Positions 1 through 6,634 of a stretch of DNA of 14,400 nt are shown here, piece by piece. The stretch comes from an uncultured Peptococcaceae bacterium (lineage in GTDB: Bacteria; Bacillota; Peptococcia; Peptococcales; Peptococcaceae): assembly GCA_902462325.1 (NCBI GenBank), contig CABQBF010000056.1, forward strand, positions 1-14,400. The letters are read 5' to 3'. The translations under genes were made by a program, and so were the position numbers. Each line of letters starts with the position of its first letter. Within the stretch, counting starts at the first letter, position 1. The notes below the pieces were generated by a model. The model did no database searches. It was not told the DNA's origin and saw only the letters and a list, made by a program, of their open reading frames with translations.

Positions 1-362
1 TTTTCCAGCGCTACTTTACTGTGCAGATATTCAGTAATATCATAATTAATACACATACAGCCAATAATTTGACTTTGCTGATTCCGCACAAAGGTTGTTG
101 TTGACCTTAAAATACGTCCGTCTTTCGTAATCGTTTTATAACAGTCAAGACTTTCATTGCCTGATTTCAGCGCTTCCAAAACAAAATTTGTTACAGGGCC
201 GCCAATTTTGCGATGGGTAACATCACCAACGATATAAACAATAGATGCTTCTGGCGCCTGTAAATCATGCAGCACCACTTCTGTATTTTCACCAAAATTT
301 TTTACAATGCTATTCGCAATCGGAATCAACGCTGCTAATTCATAGGGTATATTCTGATTCAT
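1..362 (-). CDS. YheO-like PAS-domain transcriptional regulator, N-terminal part (runs off the left edge)
   Basis: The 120 visible codons begin MNQNIPYELAALIPIANSIV and continue with a PAS-like fold typical of the YheO family, including a VVLHDL stretch (about residues 29-34), a GDVTHRKIGGPVTN stretch (46-59), a KDGRILRSTT segment (80-89) and IIGCMCINYDIT (99-110). In known members a helix-turn-helix follows at the C-terminus; that part lies beyond the window. Such proteins are cytoplasmic DNA-binding regulators that sense small ligands through the PAS domain; the ligand cannot be told from sequence. The ATG at 362-360 is preceded by a GAGGATG-type ribosome binding site about 8 bases away. 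It follows the isocitrate dehydrogenase gene in the same direction but has its own promoter, with a terminator in between, so it is probably a separate unit. The family call is firm; the target genes are unknown. Confidence 0.8.
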   Translation of the reverse strand, partial: MNQNIPYELAALIPIANSIVKNFGENTEVVLHDLQAPEASIVYIVGDVTHRKIGGPVTNFVLEALKSGNESLDCYKTITKDGRILRSTTTFVRNQQSQIIGCMCINYDITEYLHSKVALE

Positions 363-417
363 GGAAATGTCATCCTCTTTCAAAAACTTTTTATCATTTA
401 AAATCTTTTGTAATTAT

Positions 418-446
418 ATATTACACGATAGCTACAGTTTTTTCAA
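418..446 (-). promoter_or_regulatory. Predicted sigma-A promoter for the YheO-like gene
   Basis: Read on the minus strand there is a -35 box TTGAAA (5 of 6 consensus bases), a 17-base spacer and a -10 box TAATAT (4 of 6). It lies about 55 bases ahead of the ATG at 362. A TATAAT also overlaps just downstream but would give too long a spacer. An A/T-tract repeat sits immediately upstream and could act as an UP element. Confidence 0.6.
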
Positions 447-456
447 GTCTAAAATC

Positions 457-486
457 AAAATTTTTTTAAAATTTCAAAAAAATTTT
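457..486. repeat. A/T-tract inverted repeat upstream of the YheO-like promoter
   Basis: Two perfect 11-base arms, AAAATTTTTTT at 457-467 and AAAAAAATTTT at 476-486, are separated by 8 bases. The surrounding 455-495 is almost pure A and T in phased tracts. It sits directly upstream of the -35 box, where such tracts often bend DNA or serve as an UP element. It may also simply reflect base composition. Confidence 0.5.
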
Positions 487-535
487 AAAATTTAGTCTAC
501 AAACCAATGTGTAAATTGAATTATTTTTTCAAAGC

Positions 536-584
536 AAAAAGAGCATCCCATCTGTACCAGAAACTCCATACAAATGAAATGCTC
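536..584 (-). terminator. Intrinsic terminator of the citrate synthase-aconitase-isocitrate dehydrogenase operon
   Basis: On the minus strand GAGCATTTCAT (584-574) pairs with ATGGGATGCTC (551-541) to give an 11-base stem with two G-U pairs and a loop of 22 bases, followed at once by five U. It starts about 20 bases after the isocitrate dehydrogenase stop codon, the expected place for the end of the operon. Confidence 0.75.
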
Positions 585-604
585 CCATTATTTCATTATA
601 TTTC

Positions 605-1600
605 TTACCGCATCTTTTCAATAATTGCTTTGGTAAAATCTTTACAACCCAGCTTACCGCCCAGCTCGCCAGTCATCTGTCCAGCAGCAAAGCAGGCAGC
701 CACAGCGTCTTCGATGCGTTGACCTTCTGCTTTCATGCCTAAATGTTTCAGCATCATGGCGGAGGATAAAATGGCGGAGGTTGGGTTGGCCAAATCCTTC
801 CCGGCAATATCCGGCGCAGAGCCGTGTACCGCTTCAAACACTGCCACGCCCTCGCCGATATTGGCGCCCGGCGCAACACCCAAGCCGCCCACTAAAGCGC
901 TGCCCAAATCGGAGATAATATCGCCGTACAGGTTTGGTGCAACCAACACATCATAAGCGTATGGATTCAAAGCCAAATCCATGCAAGCCGCGTCAATGAT
1001 TTTATCATTGAAAACGATATCTGGGTAGCCCTGTGCCACTTCTTTGGCACAGTTTAAGAATAAACCGTCAGTCAGCTTCATGATGTTGGCTTTATGAATA
1101 GCTGTCACCTTTTTCTTGCCGTTGGCTTTGGCATAATCAAAGGCATACTTCACAATGCGGTCACTGGCCTTCTTGGTGATTACTTTGGTAGCTTCAGCTC
1201 GACCTTCATCCACCTGTTTTTCAATACCGATGTAAAGACCTTCGGTATTTTCCCGCACAATGGTCAAATCAATATTCTGGTATAGCGATTTCACGCCTTC
1301 AAAGGAGCGCAAGGGACGCAGATTCACGTATAAATCCAGCCGTTTGCGGATTTCCACATTTACGCTGCGGAACCCTTTGCCAATTGGTGTGGCTGTTGGC
1401 CCTTTCAGCGCCACGCCATTGCGGGAAATGCTTTCCAGCACAGCATCATCAATGGGCTTGCCGTATTTTTCAGCCGCTTCCGCGCCAGCTTCCTGCACTT
1501 CCCATTCTACCGAAGCGCCAGAAGCCTCTACAATAGCTTTTGCCGAAGCGATGACTTCCTTGCCGATGCCATCGCCGTAAATCAGTGTAATTGTCTGCAT
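605..1600 (-). CDS. icd: NAD-type isocitrate dehydrogenase (isocitrate/isopropylmalate dehydrogenase family)
   Basis: The 331-residue protein is a full-length member of the beta-decarboxylating dehydrogenase family. It is predicted to oxidise isocitrate to 2-oxoglutarate and CO2 in the cytoplasm. Visible motifs are the N-terminal YGDGIGKEV (8-16), the substrate loop GFRSVNVEIRKRLDLYVNLR (76-95), the metal/substrate region YGDIISDLGSALVGGLG (225-241, with Asp226 and Asp230) and the cofactor segment HGSAPDIAGKDLANPTS (259-275). Asp264-Ile265 stand where NADP-dependent E. coli Icd has Lys-Tyr, which favours NAD. The length matches short NAD-IDH and homoisocitrate dehydrogenases rather than the roughly 416-residue E. 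coli type. ATG at 1600 has an AGAGG site 7 bases ahead and lies 45 bases after the aconitase stop. Isopropylmalate or homoisocitrate as substrate cannot be excluded from motifs alone; the neighbours decide for isocitrate. Confidence 0.88.
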   Translation of the reverse strand: MQTITLIYGDGIGKEVIASAKAIVEASGASVEWEVQEAGAEAAEKYGKPIDDAVLESISRNGVALKGPTATPIGKGFRSVNVEIRKRLDLYVNLRPLRSFEGVKSLYQNIDLTIVRENTEGLYIGIEKQVDEGRAEATKVITKKASDRIVKYAFDYAKANGKKKVTAIHKANIMKLTDGLFLNCAKEVAQGYPDIVFNDKIIDAACMDLALNPYAYDVLVAPNLYGDIISDLGSALVGGLGVAPGANIGEGVAVFEAVHGSAPDIAGKDLANPTSAILSSAMMLKHLGMKAEGQRIEDAVAACFAAGQMTGELGGKLGCKDFTKAIIEKMR

Positions 1601-1645
1601 GATGCAACCTCTTTTCTATCTTCTTTCTGTTATCCTGCGCCATTC

Positions 1646-3568
1646 CTACTTGGCCATTTTGATGGAAGTCAACAACCCCCCTGCCAGCAATAATTTTTCC
1701 TGCCGCTGACCTAATTCAATTTTTAGAGCAATGGTATCGCCGGTAGTTTTATTTTCTACTGTTACATTCCCTGCCTTAATTTGTTCCAGCAATCCGTGAA
1801 AGGCCAGTTCATCACCTTCATGGATTTTTGCATAATCGGCAGCATCGGCAAACACCAACGGTATAATGCCGTTGTTAACCAGATTTTGCTTATGAATCCG
1901 GGCAAAGGATTTGGCGATTACAGCCTTTACGCCCAAATATAACGGCGCTAATGCGGCATGTTCCCGGCTGGATCCCTGCCCATAGTTTTCTCCGGCAACG
2001 ATAATACCGCCGCCGTTGGCTTTCGCTTTGGCTGGGAATTGGGCGTCACTTGGTGTTAAGCAATATTCTGCCAGATGGGGGATGTTGGACCGATACGGCA
2101 GCAAGGACGCGTTAGACGGCATAATATGGTCTGTGGTGATATTATCCTCCAGCACCGTCAACACCTTGGCGCTAAAAGCATCCTGCGGCGGCACAGCGGC
2201 GGGCACGCCTTTAATATTGGGCCCCTTCACCAATTCCGTTTTGCCGATATAATTTTCATTCGGCGCAATCAGCAAGTTATCATCAATTTCAAATTTTTCC
2301 GGCACCTTGGCTTCGGCAAATACCTCAATGCCGCTGGGATCGGTAATAACGCCAGCTAAAGCAGAAGCAATGGCTGTTTCCGGACTCACCAAATAGACAT
2401 CGGCCGATTTGGTACCGCTGCGGCCATAAAAATTACGGTTAAAGGTGCGCAGCGATTTGCCGTTATTGCATGGCGCCTGCCCCATACCAATACAAGGGCC
2501 GCAGCCGCATTCCAGCACGCGGGCGCCTGCTTCCAAAAAGATGGACAACAGCCCGTCGTCGGCTAAGCGTTTCAAAATCTGGCGGGAGCCGGGGGAGATA
2601 ACCAGCGAGATATTTTCATTTACTTTCTTGCCTTTTAACAGCATGGCACATTTGGCCAAATCTAAATAAGAAGAGTTGGTGCAGCTGCCAATGGCCACCT
2701 GCTGGATAACTTCACCGGCTAATTCGCTGACCTTTACCACTTTATCAGGGCTATGGGGACAGGCCACCAGCGGAACCAATTCATCCAGGTTCACTGTAAT
2801 AGTTTTCAGATAGGCAGCGTCCGCATCGGCCGTCAATGGCTGATACGCATCCTCTCTGCCCATAGATTTCAAAAATTCTCTGGTGATTTCATCACTGGGG
2901 AAAATAGAGGTGGTAGCGCCCAGCTCTGCACCCATATTGGTGATGGTAGCCCGTTCTGGTACGCTCAAGGTTTTCACACCGTCGCCGGTATACTCATAAA
3001 CCTTATTGACCCCGCCTTTTACCGTTTCCTGCTGTAATACATACAAAATAATATCCTTAGCCGACACGCCCGGACGCAAATGGCCAGTCAGCCGCACCTC
3101 AATTACTTCCGGCATCTGAATGTAATAACTGCGGCCAGCCATAGCGGCAGCCACGTCTACGCCGCCAGCACCGATAGCCAGCATACCAATGCCGCCGCCG
3201 GTAGGCGTGTGACTGTCGGAGCCAATTAGCGTATCACCCGGCACACCGAACCGTTCCAGATGCACCTGATGACAGATGCCGTTGCCCGGTTTGGAGAACC
3301 AGATACCGTAATTCTTAGCAGCACTCTGAATAAAGAGATGGTCGTCAAAATTTTCTGGCCCAGCCTGCAACATATTATGGTCAATATATGCCACCGACAG
3401 CTTGGTCTTTACGCGGTCAATCTCCATAGCTTCCAATTCCAAATAAGCCATTGTGCCAGTAGAATCCTGCGTTAAAGTCTGATCAATTTTCAATCCGATT
3501 TCCGTTCCCGGTTTCATTTCTCCGTCCGTGATGTGACGGCTGATTATTTTTTCTGTTAAATTAGCCAC
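1646..3568 (-). CDS. acnA: Aconitate hydratase (aconitase)
   Basis: The roughly 640-residue protein interconverts citrate and isocitrate through a 4Fe-4S cluster. Counting from the GTG at 3568, cluster cysteines are Cys296 in GSCTNSS and Cys356/Cys359 in CGPCIG. The early LTQDSTGTMAYLE segment, SDSHTPTGGGIGMLAIGAGG (about 117-136) and the C-terminal swivel-domain motif GQGSSREHAA are all present. It is shorter than E. coli AcnA (about 890) and resembles the compact mitochondrial-like aconitases of anaerobes. Two GTG starts are possible. The one at 3577 sits only 2 bases after AGGAGG, while the one at 3568 has an 11-base gap and gives MANLTEKII, which lines up better with relatives; I prefer 3568. 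The start overlaps the end of the citrate synthase gene by 8 bases, implying translational coupling. A homoaconitase/isopropylmalate isomerase role is less likely given the context. Confidence 0.92.
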   Translation of the reverse strand: MANLTEKIISRHITDGEMKPGTEIGLKIDQTLTQDSTGTMAYLELEAMEIDRVKTKLSVAYIDHNMLQAGPENFDDHLFIQSAAKNYGIWFSKPGNGICHQVHLERFGVPGDTLIGSDSHTPTGGGIGMLAIGAGGVDVAAAMAGRSYYIQMPEVIEVRLTGHLRPGVSAKDIILYVLQQETVKGGVNKVYEYTGDGVKTLSVPERATITNMGAELGATTSIFPSDEITREFLKSMGREDAYQPLTADADAAYLKTITVNLDELVPLVACPHSPDKVVKVSELAGEVIQQVAIGSCTNSSYLDLAKCAMLLKGKKVNENISLVISPGSRQILKRLADDGLLSIFLEAGARVLECGCGPCIGMGQAPCNNGKSLRTFNRNFYGRSGTKSADVYLVSPETAIASALAGVITDPSGIEVFAEAKVPEKFEIDDNLLIAPNENYIGKTELVKGPNIKGVPAAVPPQDAFSAKVLTVLEDNITTDHIMPSNASLLPYRSNIPHLAEYCLTPSDAQFPAKAKANGGGIIVAGENYGQGSSREHAALAPLYLGVKAVIAKSFARIHKQNLVNNGIIPLVFADAADYAKIHEGDELAFHGLLEQIKAGNVTVENKTTGDTIALKIELGQRQEKLLLAGGLLTSIKMAK

Positions 3569-4955
3569 GTTCTCCACAACCTCCTGGAATTACAATGTTT
3601 TTCAAATCTTCATCCTTGCCTGTACGGATACTTACAATAAATTTCCCAACTAAGAAATGCATTTCACAGTCGCTGATAGCGGTATTACGGCCACTGGCGT
3701 ACTGGTCATCAATCCACGCCTTAATTTTATGCACCAGCGGATCTTTCTTGGTGATTTTTTCATCGCCCAGGAACCCATACTCGGCGTTAATCCAGGCCGC
3801 AATCCCGGCATTACCGGAAAACTGATTAATCGCAATGCGGATAGGACGGTTAAAGACTTTCAACGTATCCACCGAATTGTAAATATCCTCATGTTTTAAC
3901 AAGCCATCGGCATGAATACCCGCCTTCGTAGCGTTGAAATCTTCACCCACAAACGGCGTTTTTGGTGGCACCATATAGCGGAATTCTCGCTCAAAATAAC
4001 GGGCGATTTCTGTTAAAGCATGAAAGTTCAACGGATGCTCCGGCTGTTTTAGCTGGGTGTATTCCACCAGCATAGCCTCCAACGGCGTATTGCCGGTGCG
4101 CTCGCCAATCCCCAGCAGCGTTGTACTGATGCTAGATAGGCCGTGTAGCCAAGCTGCCGCCGAGTTGGCAACTGCATAGTAATAGTCATTGTGTCCATGC
4201 CATTCCAATTGGGTAGCATGCACACCGGTTTCTTCTTTTACATGATGCACCAATGCCGGCACGCTGCGGGGAATGGCCATACGACTGAAGGGCTTGCCTA
4301 CACCCAACGTATCGCACAAACGGAATTTGATACTCACGCCGGCATCCCGGCCCATTTCGTCCAGCGCTTTGATTAAGGGAATTACAAAATCAAACACATC
4401 GGCGCGGGTAATATCCTCTAAATGGCAGCGAGGACGAATGCCCTTTTCCATAATATCGGCCGCCGCCTTTAAATACATATTAAAAACCTCTTTGCGGTTT
4501 TTATTCAATTTTCCGAAAATATGATAGTCCGAGCAGCTCATCAGCACGCCGGTTTCCTGAATGCCCATACTAGCGGCTAAGGCAATATCATTGGGCAGCG
4601 GACGAATCCAGGTGGTAATCTGCGGGAATTCATAGTTTAACGCCTGACAACGCTCAATGGCTTCTCTGTCCCGCTCGCTGTAAATAAAAAACTCGCTCTG
4701 GCGGATAATGCCGTTACCATTGTCCAATAAATGCATATACGTAAAAATATCTTCAATCTGTTTGGGCGTAAACGATTCCATAGACTGCTGCCCATCACGG
4801 AAGGTGGTGTCTGTCACCCAGATTTCCTCCGGCAAATCATACGGGTAGGTTCCTTCAATGAATGCGTTCTTGGGGAAATCATCGTAAGGAAACGCCCCTT
4901 TGTATAGTCTTGGTTCCTCTACTTCTACAGCACCTTTTGCAGTAAATAAATCCAT
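3561..4955 (-). CDS. Re-type citrate synthase (homocitrate/isopropylmalate synthase-like)
   Basis: The 464-residue protein belongs to the HMGL-like DRE-TIM family and is predicted to condense acetyl-CoA with oxaloacetate to citrate with Re stereochemistry. It is unrelated to the common Si-citrate synthase. Visible signatures are DTTFRDGQQ (49-57), the metal motif EWHGHND (251-257, His253 and His255), and GIGERTGNTPLE (282-293). The N-terminal region with RLYKGAFPYDDFP and the C-terminal part resemble clostridial Re-citrate synthases, and the LeuA-type regulatory domain is absent. Placement directly ahead of aconitase and isocitrate dehydrogenase supports citrate over homocitrate or isopropylmalate as product. 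ATG at 4955 follows AAAGGAGG with 7 bases of spacing. The frame stays open upstream to 5246, but that stretch holds the promoter and a leader hairpin, so the longer start is rejected. Substrate assignment is inference from family and context. Confidence 0.87.
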   Translation of the reverse strand: MDLFTAKGAVEVEEPRLYKGAFPYDDFPKNAFIEGTYPYDLPEEIWVTDTTFRDGQQSMESFTPKQIEDIFTYMHLLDNGNGIIRQSEFFIYSERDREAIERCQALNYEFPQITTWIRPLPNDIALAASMGIQETGVLMSCSDYHIFGKLNKNRKEVFNMYLKAAADIMEKGIRPRCHLEDITRADVFDFVIPLIKALDEMGRDAGVSIKFRLCDTLGVGKPFSRMAIPRSVPALVHHVKEETGVHATQLEWHGHNDYYYAVANSAAAWLHGLSSISTTLLGIGERTGNTPLEAMLVEYTQLKQPEHPLNFHALTEIARYFEREFRYMVPPKTPFVGEDFNATKAGIHADGLLKHEDIYNSVDTLKVFNRPIRIAINQFSGNAGIAAWINAEYGFLGDEKITKKDPLVHKIKAWIDDQYASGRNTAISDCEMHFLVGKFIVSIRTGKDEDLKNIVIPGGCGERG

Positions 4956-4974
4956 CCGAGCTCCTCCTTTATTC

Positions 4975-5028
4975 AAAAAAAGACGTCGAAAAAACAGCGT
5001 TGTACACCATGCTACATTTTCCGACGTC
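4975..5028 (-). promoter_or_regulatory. Terminator-like leader hairpin (putative attenuator) ahead of Re-citrate synthase
   Basis: On the minus strand GACGTCGGAAAA (5028-5017) can pair with TTTTTCGACGTC (4993-4982), giving a 12-base stem with one G-U pair and a loop of 23 bases, followed at once by seven U (4981-4975). It lies downstream of the promoter at 5062-5090 and ends about 10 bases before the AAAGGAGG site. That is the arrangement of an attenuator rather than an ordinary end-of-gene terminator. No antiterminator partner or known riboswitch was recognised. Both stem arms also carry the palindrome GACGTC, so a DNA operator role is an alternative. Confidence 0.55.
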
Positions 5029-5061
5029 GTTGTCAGTAAGGTTATATTGGCTATTGTTTTT

Positions 5062-5090
5062 ATTATACTTTTAAAAGTGTTTTTATACAA
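5062..5090 (-). promoter_or_regulatory. Predicted sigma-A promoter for the citrate synthase operon
   Basis: The minus strand shows a -35 box TTGTAT (3 of 6), a 17-base spacer and a perfect TATAAT -10 box. Transcription would begin near 5055, giving a leader of about 100 bases before the ATG at 4955. The weak -35 box allows for control by a regulator; inverted repeats lie just upstream. Confidence 0.65.
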
Positions 5091-5101
5091 TAGAATTTTT
5101 C

Positions 5102-5118
5102 TGTATATATTGTATACA
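5102..5118. promoter_or_regulatory. Inverted repeat just upstream of the citrate synthase -35 box
   Basis: TGTATA at 5102-5107 and TATACA at 5113-5118 form perfect 6-base arms around 5 bases. The repeat ends 11 bases upstream of the -35 box, a typical position for an activator site. No specific regulator can be named. Confidence 0.4.
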
Positions 5119-5170
5119 AAAGGCCGATTTATCTTGATTCCTGCCATTTTGGCAAAATTTATCTTCGTCC

Positions 5171-5186
5171 AAATTTGAACAAATTT
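5171..5186. promoter_or_regulatory. Perfect AAATTTG inverted repeat upstream of the citrate synthase promoter
   Basis: AAATTTG and CAAATTT are separated by two bases (5171-5186). The site is about 80 bases upstream of the -35 box. It could be an operator, but the low base complexity makes a chance origin possible. Confidence 0.35.
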
Positions 5187-5296
5187 TATAAACGCCCTTG
5201 CGTGGCCCTTCTTAGGCTCAAGCAGTGCAATCATGTGCTTTGGCATAAATTTGTGGGCAACCGTCCATCACACCGCTACAAGCTCTGCAAAATACC

Positions 5297-6463
5297 CTAA
5301 AAAACATTTTTGATAATATCCAGTCCTGCTATGATAGTGCCTAGCGAACTGCCCAAGTTTGCCATAATGACAATCAGCAGCGTGCGCAGGAACCGATTGT
5401 GGAACAATCCTTTGATGCTGAAAATATCGTTGGAAATATTGCTGACATCCTCTACCTTTGGCTTGCGCACATGTGCCTCCATTAATCCGGCAAACCAGCC
5501 GCAGGCCAACATCGGGTTCAGCGATGAGATAGGCGCTACCACAAAGGCTGTCAGAATACTCAACGGATGGCCCAGCATGATCGCCGTAAATAAAGCCGCC
5601 AAAGAGCCATTCCATAAAATCCAACTGGCAACCTGTTGCATCCCCGTTTCTACGCCCTGCACAAAACCGTAAGCAATCAGCGCAACAATGGCGATCGGAA
5701 TGGCCCAGCCAATCACTTTAGCTGTTTTTCCGGCAGGCGGCACCGTTGTAATTTCCTGCATATTCTGCTCTTTAAAAATTTCCTCTTTCACACCGGCCAC
5801 ATGGGCGCCACCCAACACCGCCACAATTTTCTTGCCCGGTGCATTTTTAATTTTATTCGCCAGGTGCTGGTCCCGCTCACACAATAAAATATCGCCAATC
5901 TTGGGAAATTCCTCTTTCATGTTGGCCATAGCGCCTTCCAGCATATCCTTCTGCAGCAGCTTGGCAATTTCTTCATCGGTAATTTCGCTTTCTTCCTCAT
6001 CATCCAGCGCAAAAAACAAATTCAACAACAATTCAAATTTCTCTTTCAGCGTCATCTTGCGCCAAATACGCATAAATGTAGTCTGAATGCTGCGGTCAGC
6101 CAATACCAAATTGGCGCCTGTTTCCTCGGCGCTTTTGATACCCTGCACCATTTCCTGGCCCACATTGGTATCCAACTGTTTGGCCAGCTTCTTCTGATAA
6201 GAGCCCAACACCAGATTGGCCAGCATAAAGCCCACTTTTTTTTCCTTAATCACCTGCACCAAATCGGTGTCGGCCCAAGCCTTAGGATTTTTTATATTCT
6301 TGTACCGGTCCTCGTCTAACTCTACGCAAATACTATCCGGCTGTTCTTGGTCAATCACCGCTTTTACCAGTTCTGCGCTCTGTTTCGATACATGGGCCGT
6401 TGCAATCAAAATAATCTCCTTATCCTGATACTGCACTCGGGTAATATGTTCGTCCTCTATCAT
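5297..6463 (-). CDS. TraB/PrgY-family membrane protein
   Basis: The 388-residue protein has the TraB/PrgY signature: ATAHVS (21-26), ICVELDEDRY (45-54), LADRSIQTTFMRIWR (121-135), ERDQHLANKI (196-205) and VLGGAHVAGV (216-225). The conserved His and Glu positions are those suggested in the family to form a metallo-hydrolase-like site. An acidic stretch DDEEESEITDEE lies at 154-165. After about residue 247 hydrophobic segments near 247-266, 281-298, 300-325 and 360-382 indicate a C-terminal membrane anchor. PrgY in enterococci limits pheromone signalling; in chromosomes without pheromone plasmids the role is unknown. I chose the ATG at 6463 because AAGGAG precedes it by 7 bases; an upstream ATG at 6511 lacks such a site. 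It has its own promoter and no clear functional tie to the citrate synthase operon downstream. Confidence 0.87.
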   Translation of the reverse strand: MIEDEHITRVQYQDKEIILIATAHVSKQSAELVKAVIDQEQPDSICVELDEDRYKNIKNPKAWADTDLVQVIKEKKVGFMLANLVLGSYQKKLAKQLDTNVGQEMVQGIKSAEETGANLVLADRSIQTTFMRIWRKMTLKEKFELLLNLFFALDDEEESEITDEEIAKLLQKDMLEGAMANMKEEFPKIGDILLCERDQHLANKIKNAPGKKIVAVLGGAHVAGVKEEIFKEQNMQEITTVPPAGKTAKVIGWAIPIAIVALIAYGFVQGVETGMQQVASWILWNGSLAALFTAIMLGHPLSILTAFVVAPISSLNPMLACGWFAGLMEAHVRKPKVEDVSNISNDIFSIKGLFHNRFLRTLLIVIMANLGSSLGTIIAGLDIIKNVF

Positions 6464-6519
6464 GAATAACTCCTTCTCTTTCTGGATTGGTACGCAAACG
6501 CATTGCTTCACTGCGCTTT

Positions 6520-6548
6520 ATTATAGCCCTTTCCAGAATATCCTGCAA
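6520..6548 (-). promoter_or_regulatory. Predicted sigma-A promoter for the TraB-family gene
   Basis: Minus-strand TTGCAG (-35, 3 of 6), a 17-base spacer and a perfect TATAAT (-10). It lies about 57 bases ahead of the ATG at 6463, within the 171-base gap after the LysR-type gene, in which I saw no convincing terminator. Confidence 0.6.
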
Positions 6549-6634
6549 CTATTACTAATTACGCGATTGTGGGAACAAAACCCTTTTTTACCAAACAAAT
6601 TAGAAGAGAAGCATATGGCTACTATTGACGAGAG

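Larger units (their letters stand above)
4956..5296. other. Intergenic regulatory region between the TraB-family gene and Re-citrate synthase
   Basis: This 341-base stretch holds no convincing gene. On the minus strand, in order of transcription, it contains an inverted repeat at 5171-5186, a small one at 5142-5154 (TGCC, 5 bases, GGCA), one at 5102-5118, a promoter at 5062-5090 and a leader of about 100 bases with a terminator-like hairpin. I saw no clear terminator for the upstream TraB-family gene. Confidence 0.7.

Noticed and set aside
5009..5014. Minimal start-stop ATG-TAG leader reading frame inside the attenuator-like hairpin loop
   Set aside because: A two-codon frame without a ribosome binding site is expected by chance in this AT-rich stretch.
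4956..5246. N-terminal extension of Re-citrate synthase, 97 extra codons in frame
   Set aside because: The extension covers the promoter and the leader hairpin, is AT-rich with no family similarity, and the ATG at 4955 has an excellent ribosome binding site.
6464..6511. Longer start for the TraB-family protein (16 extra residues)
   Set aside because: The extra region covers the leader with the AAGGAG site that serves the ATG at 6463, and the upstream ATG has no site of its own.
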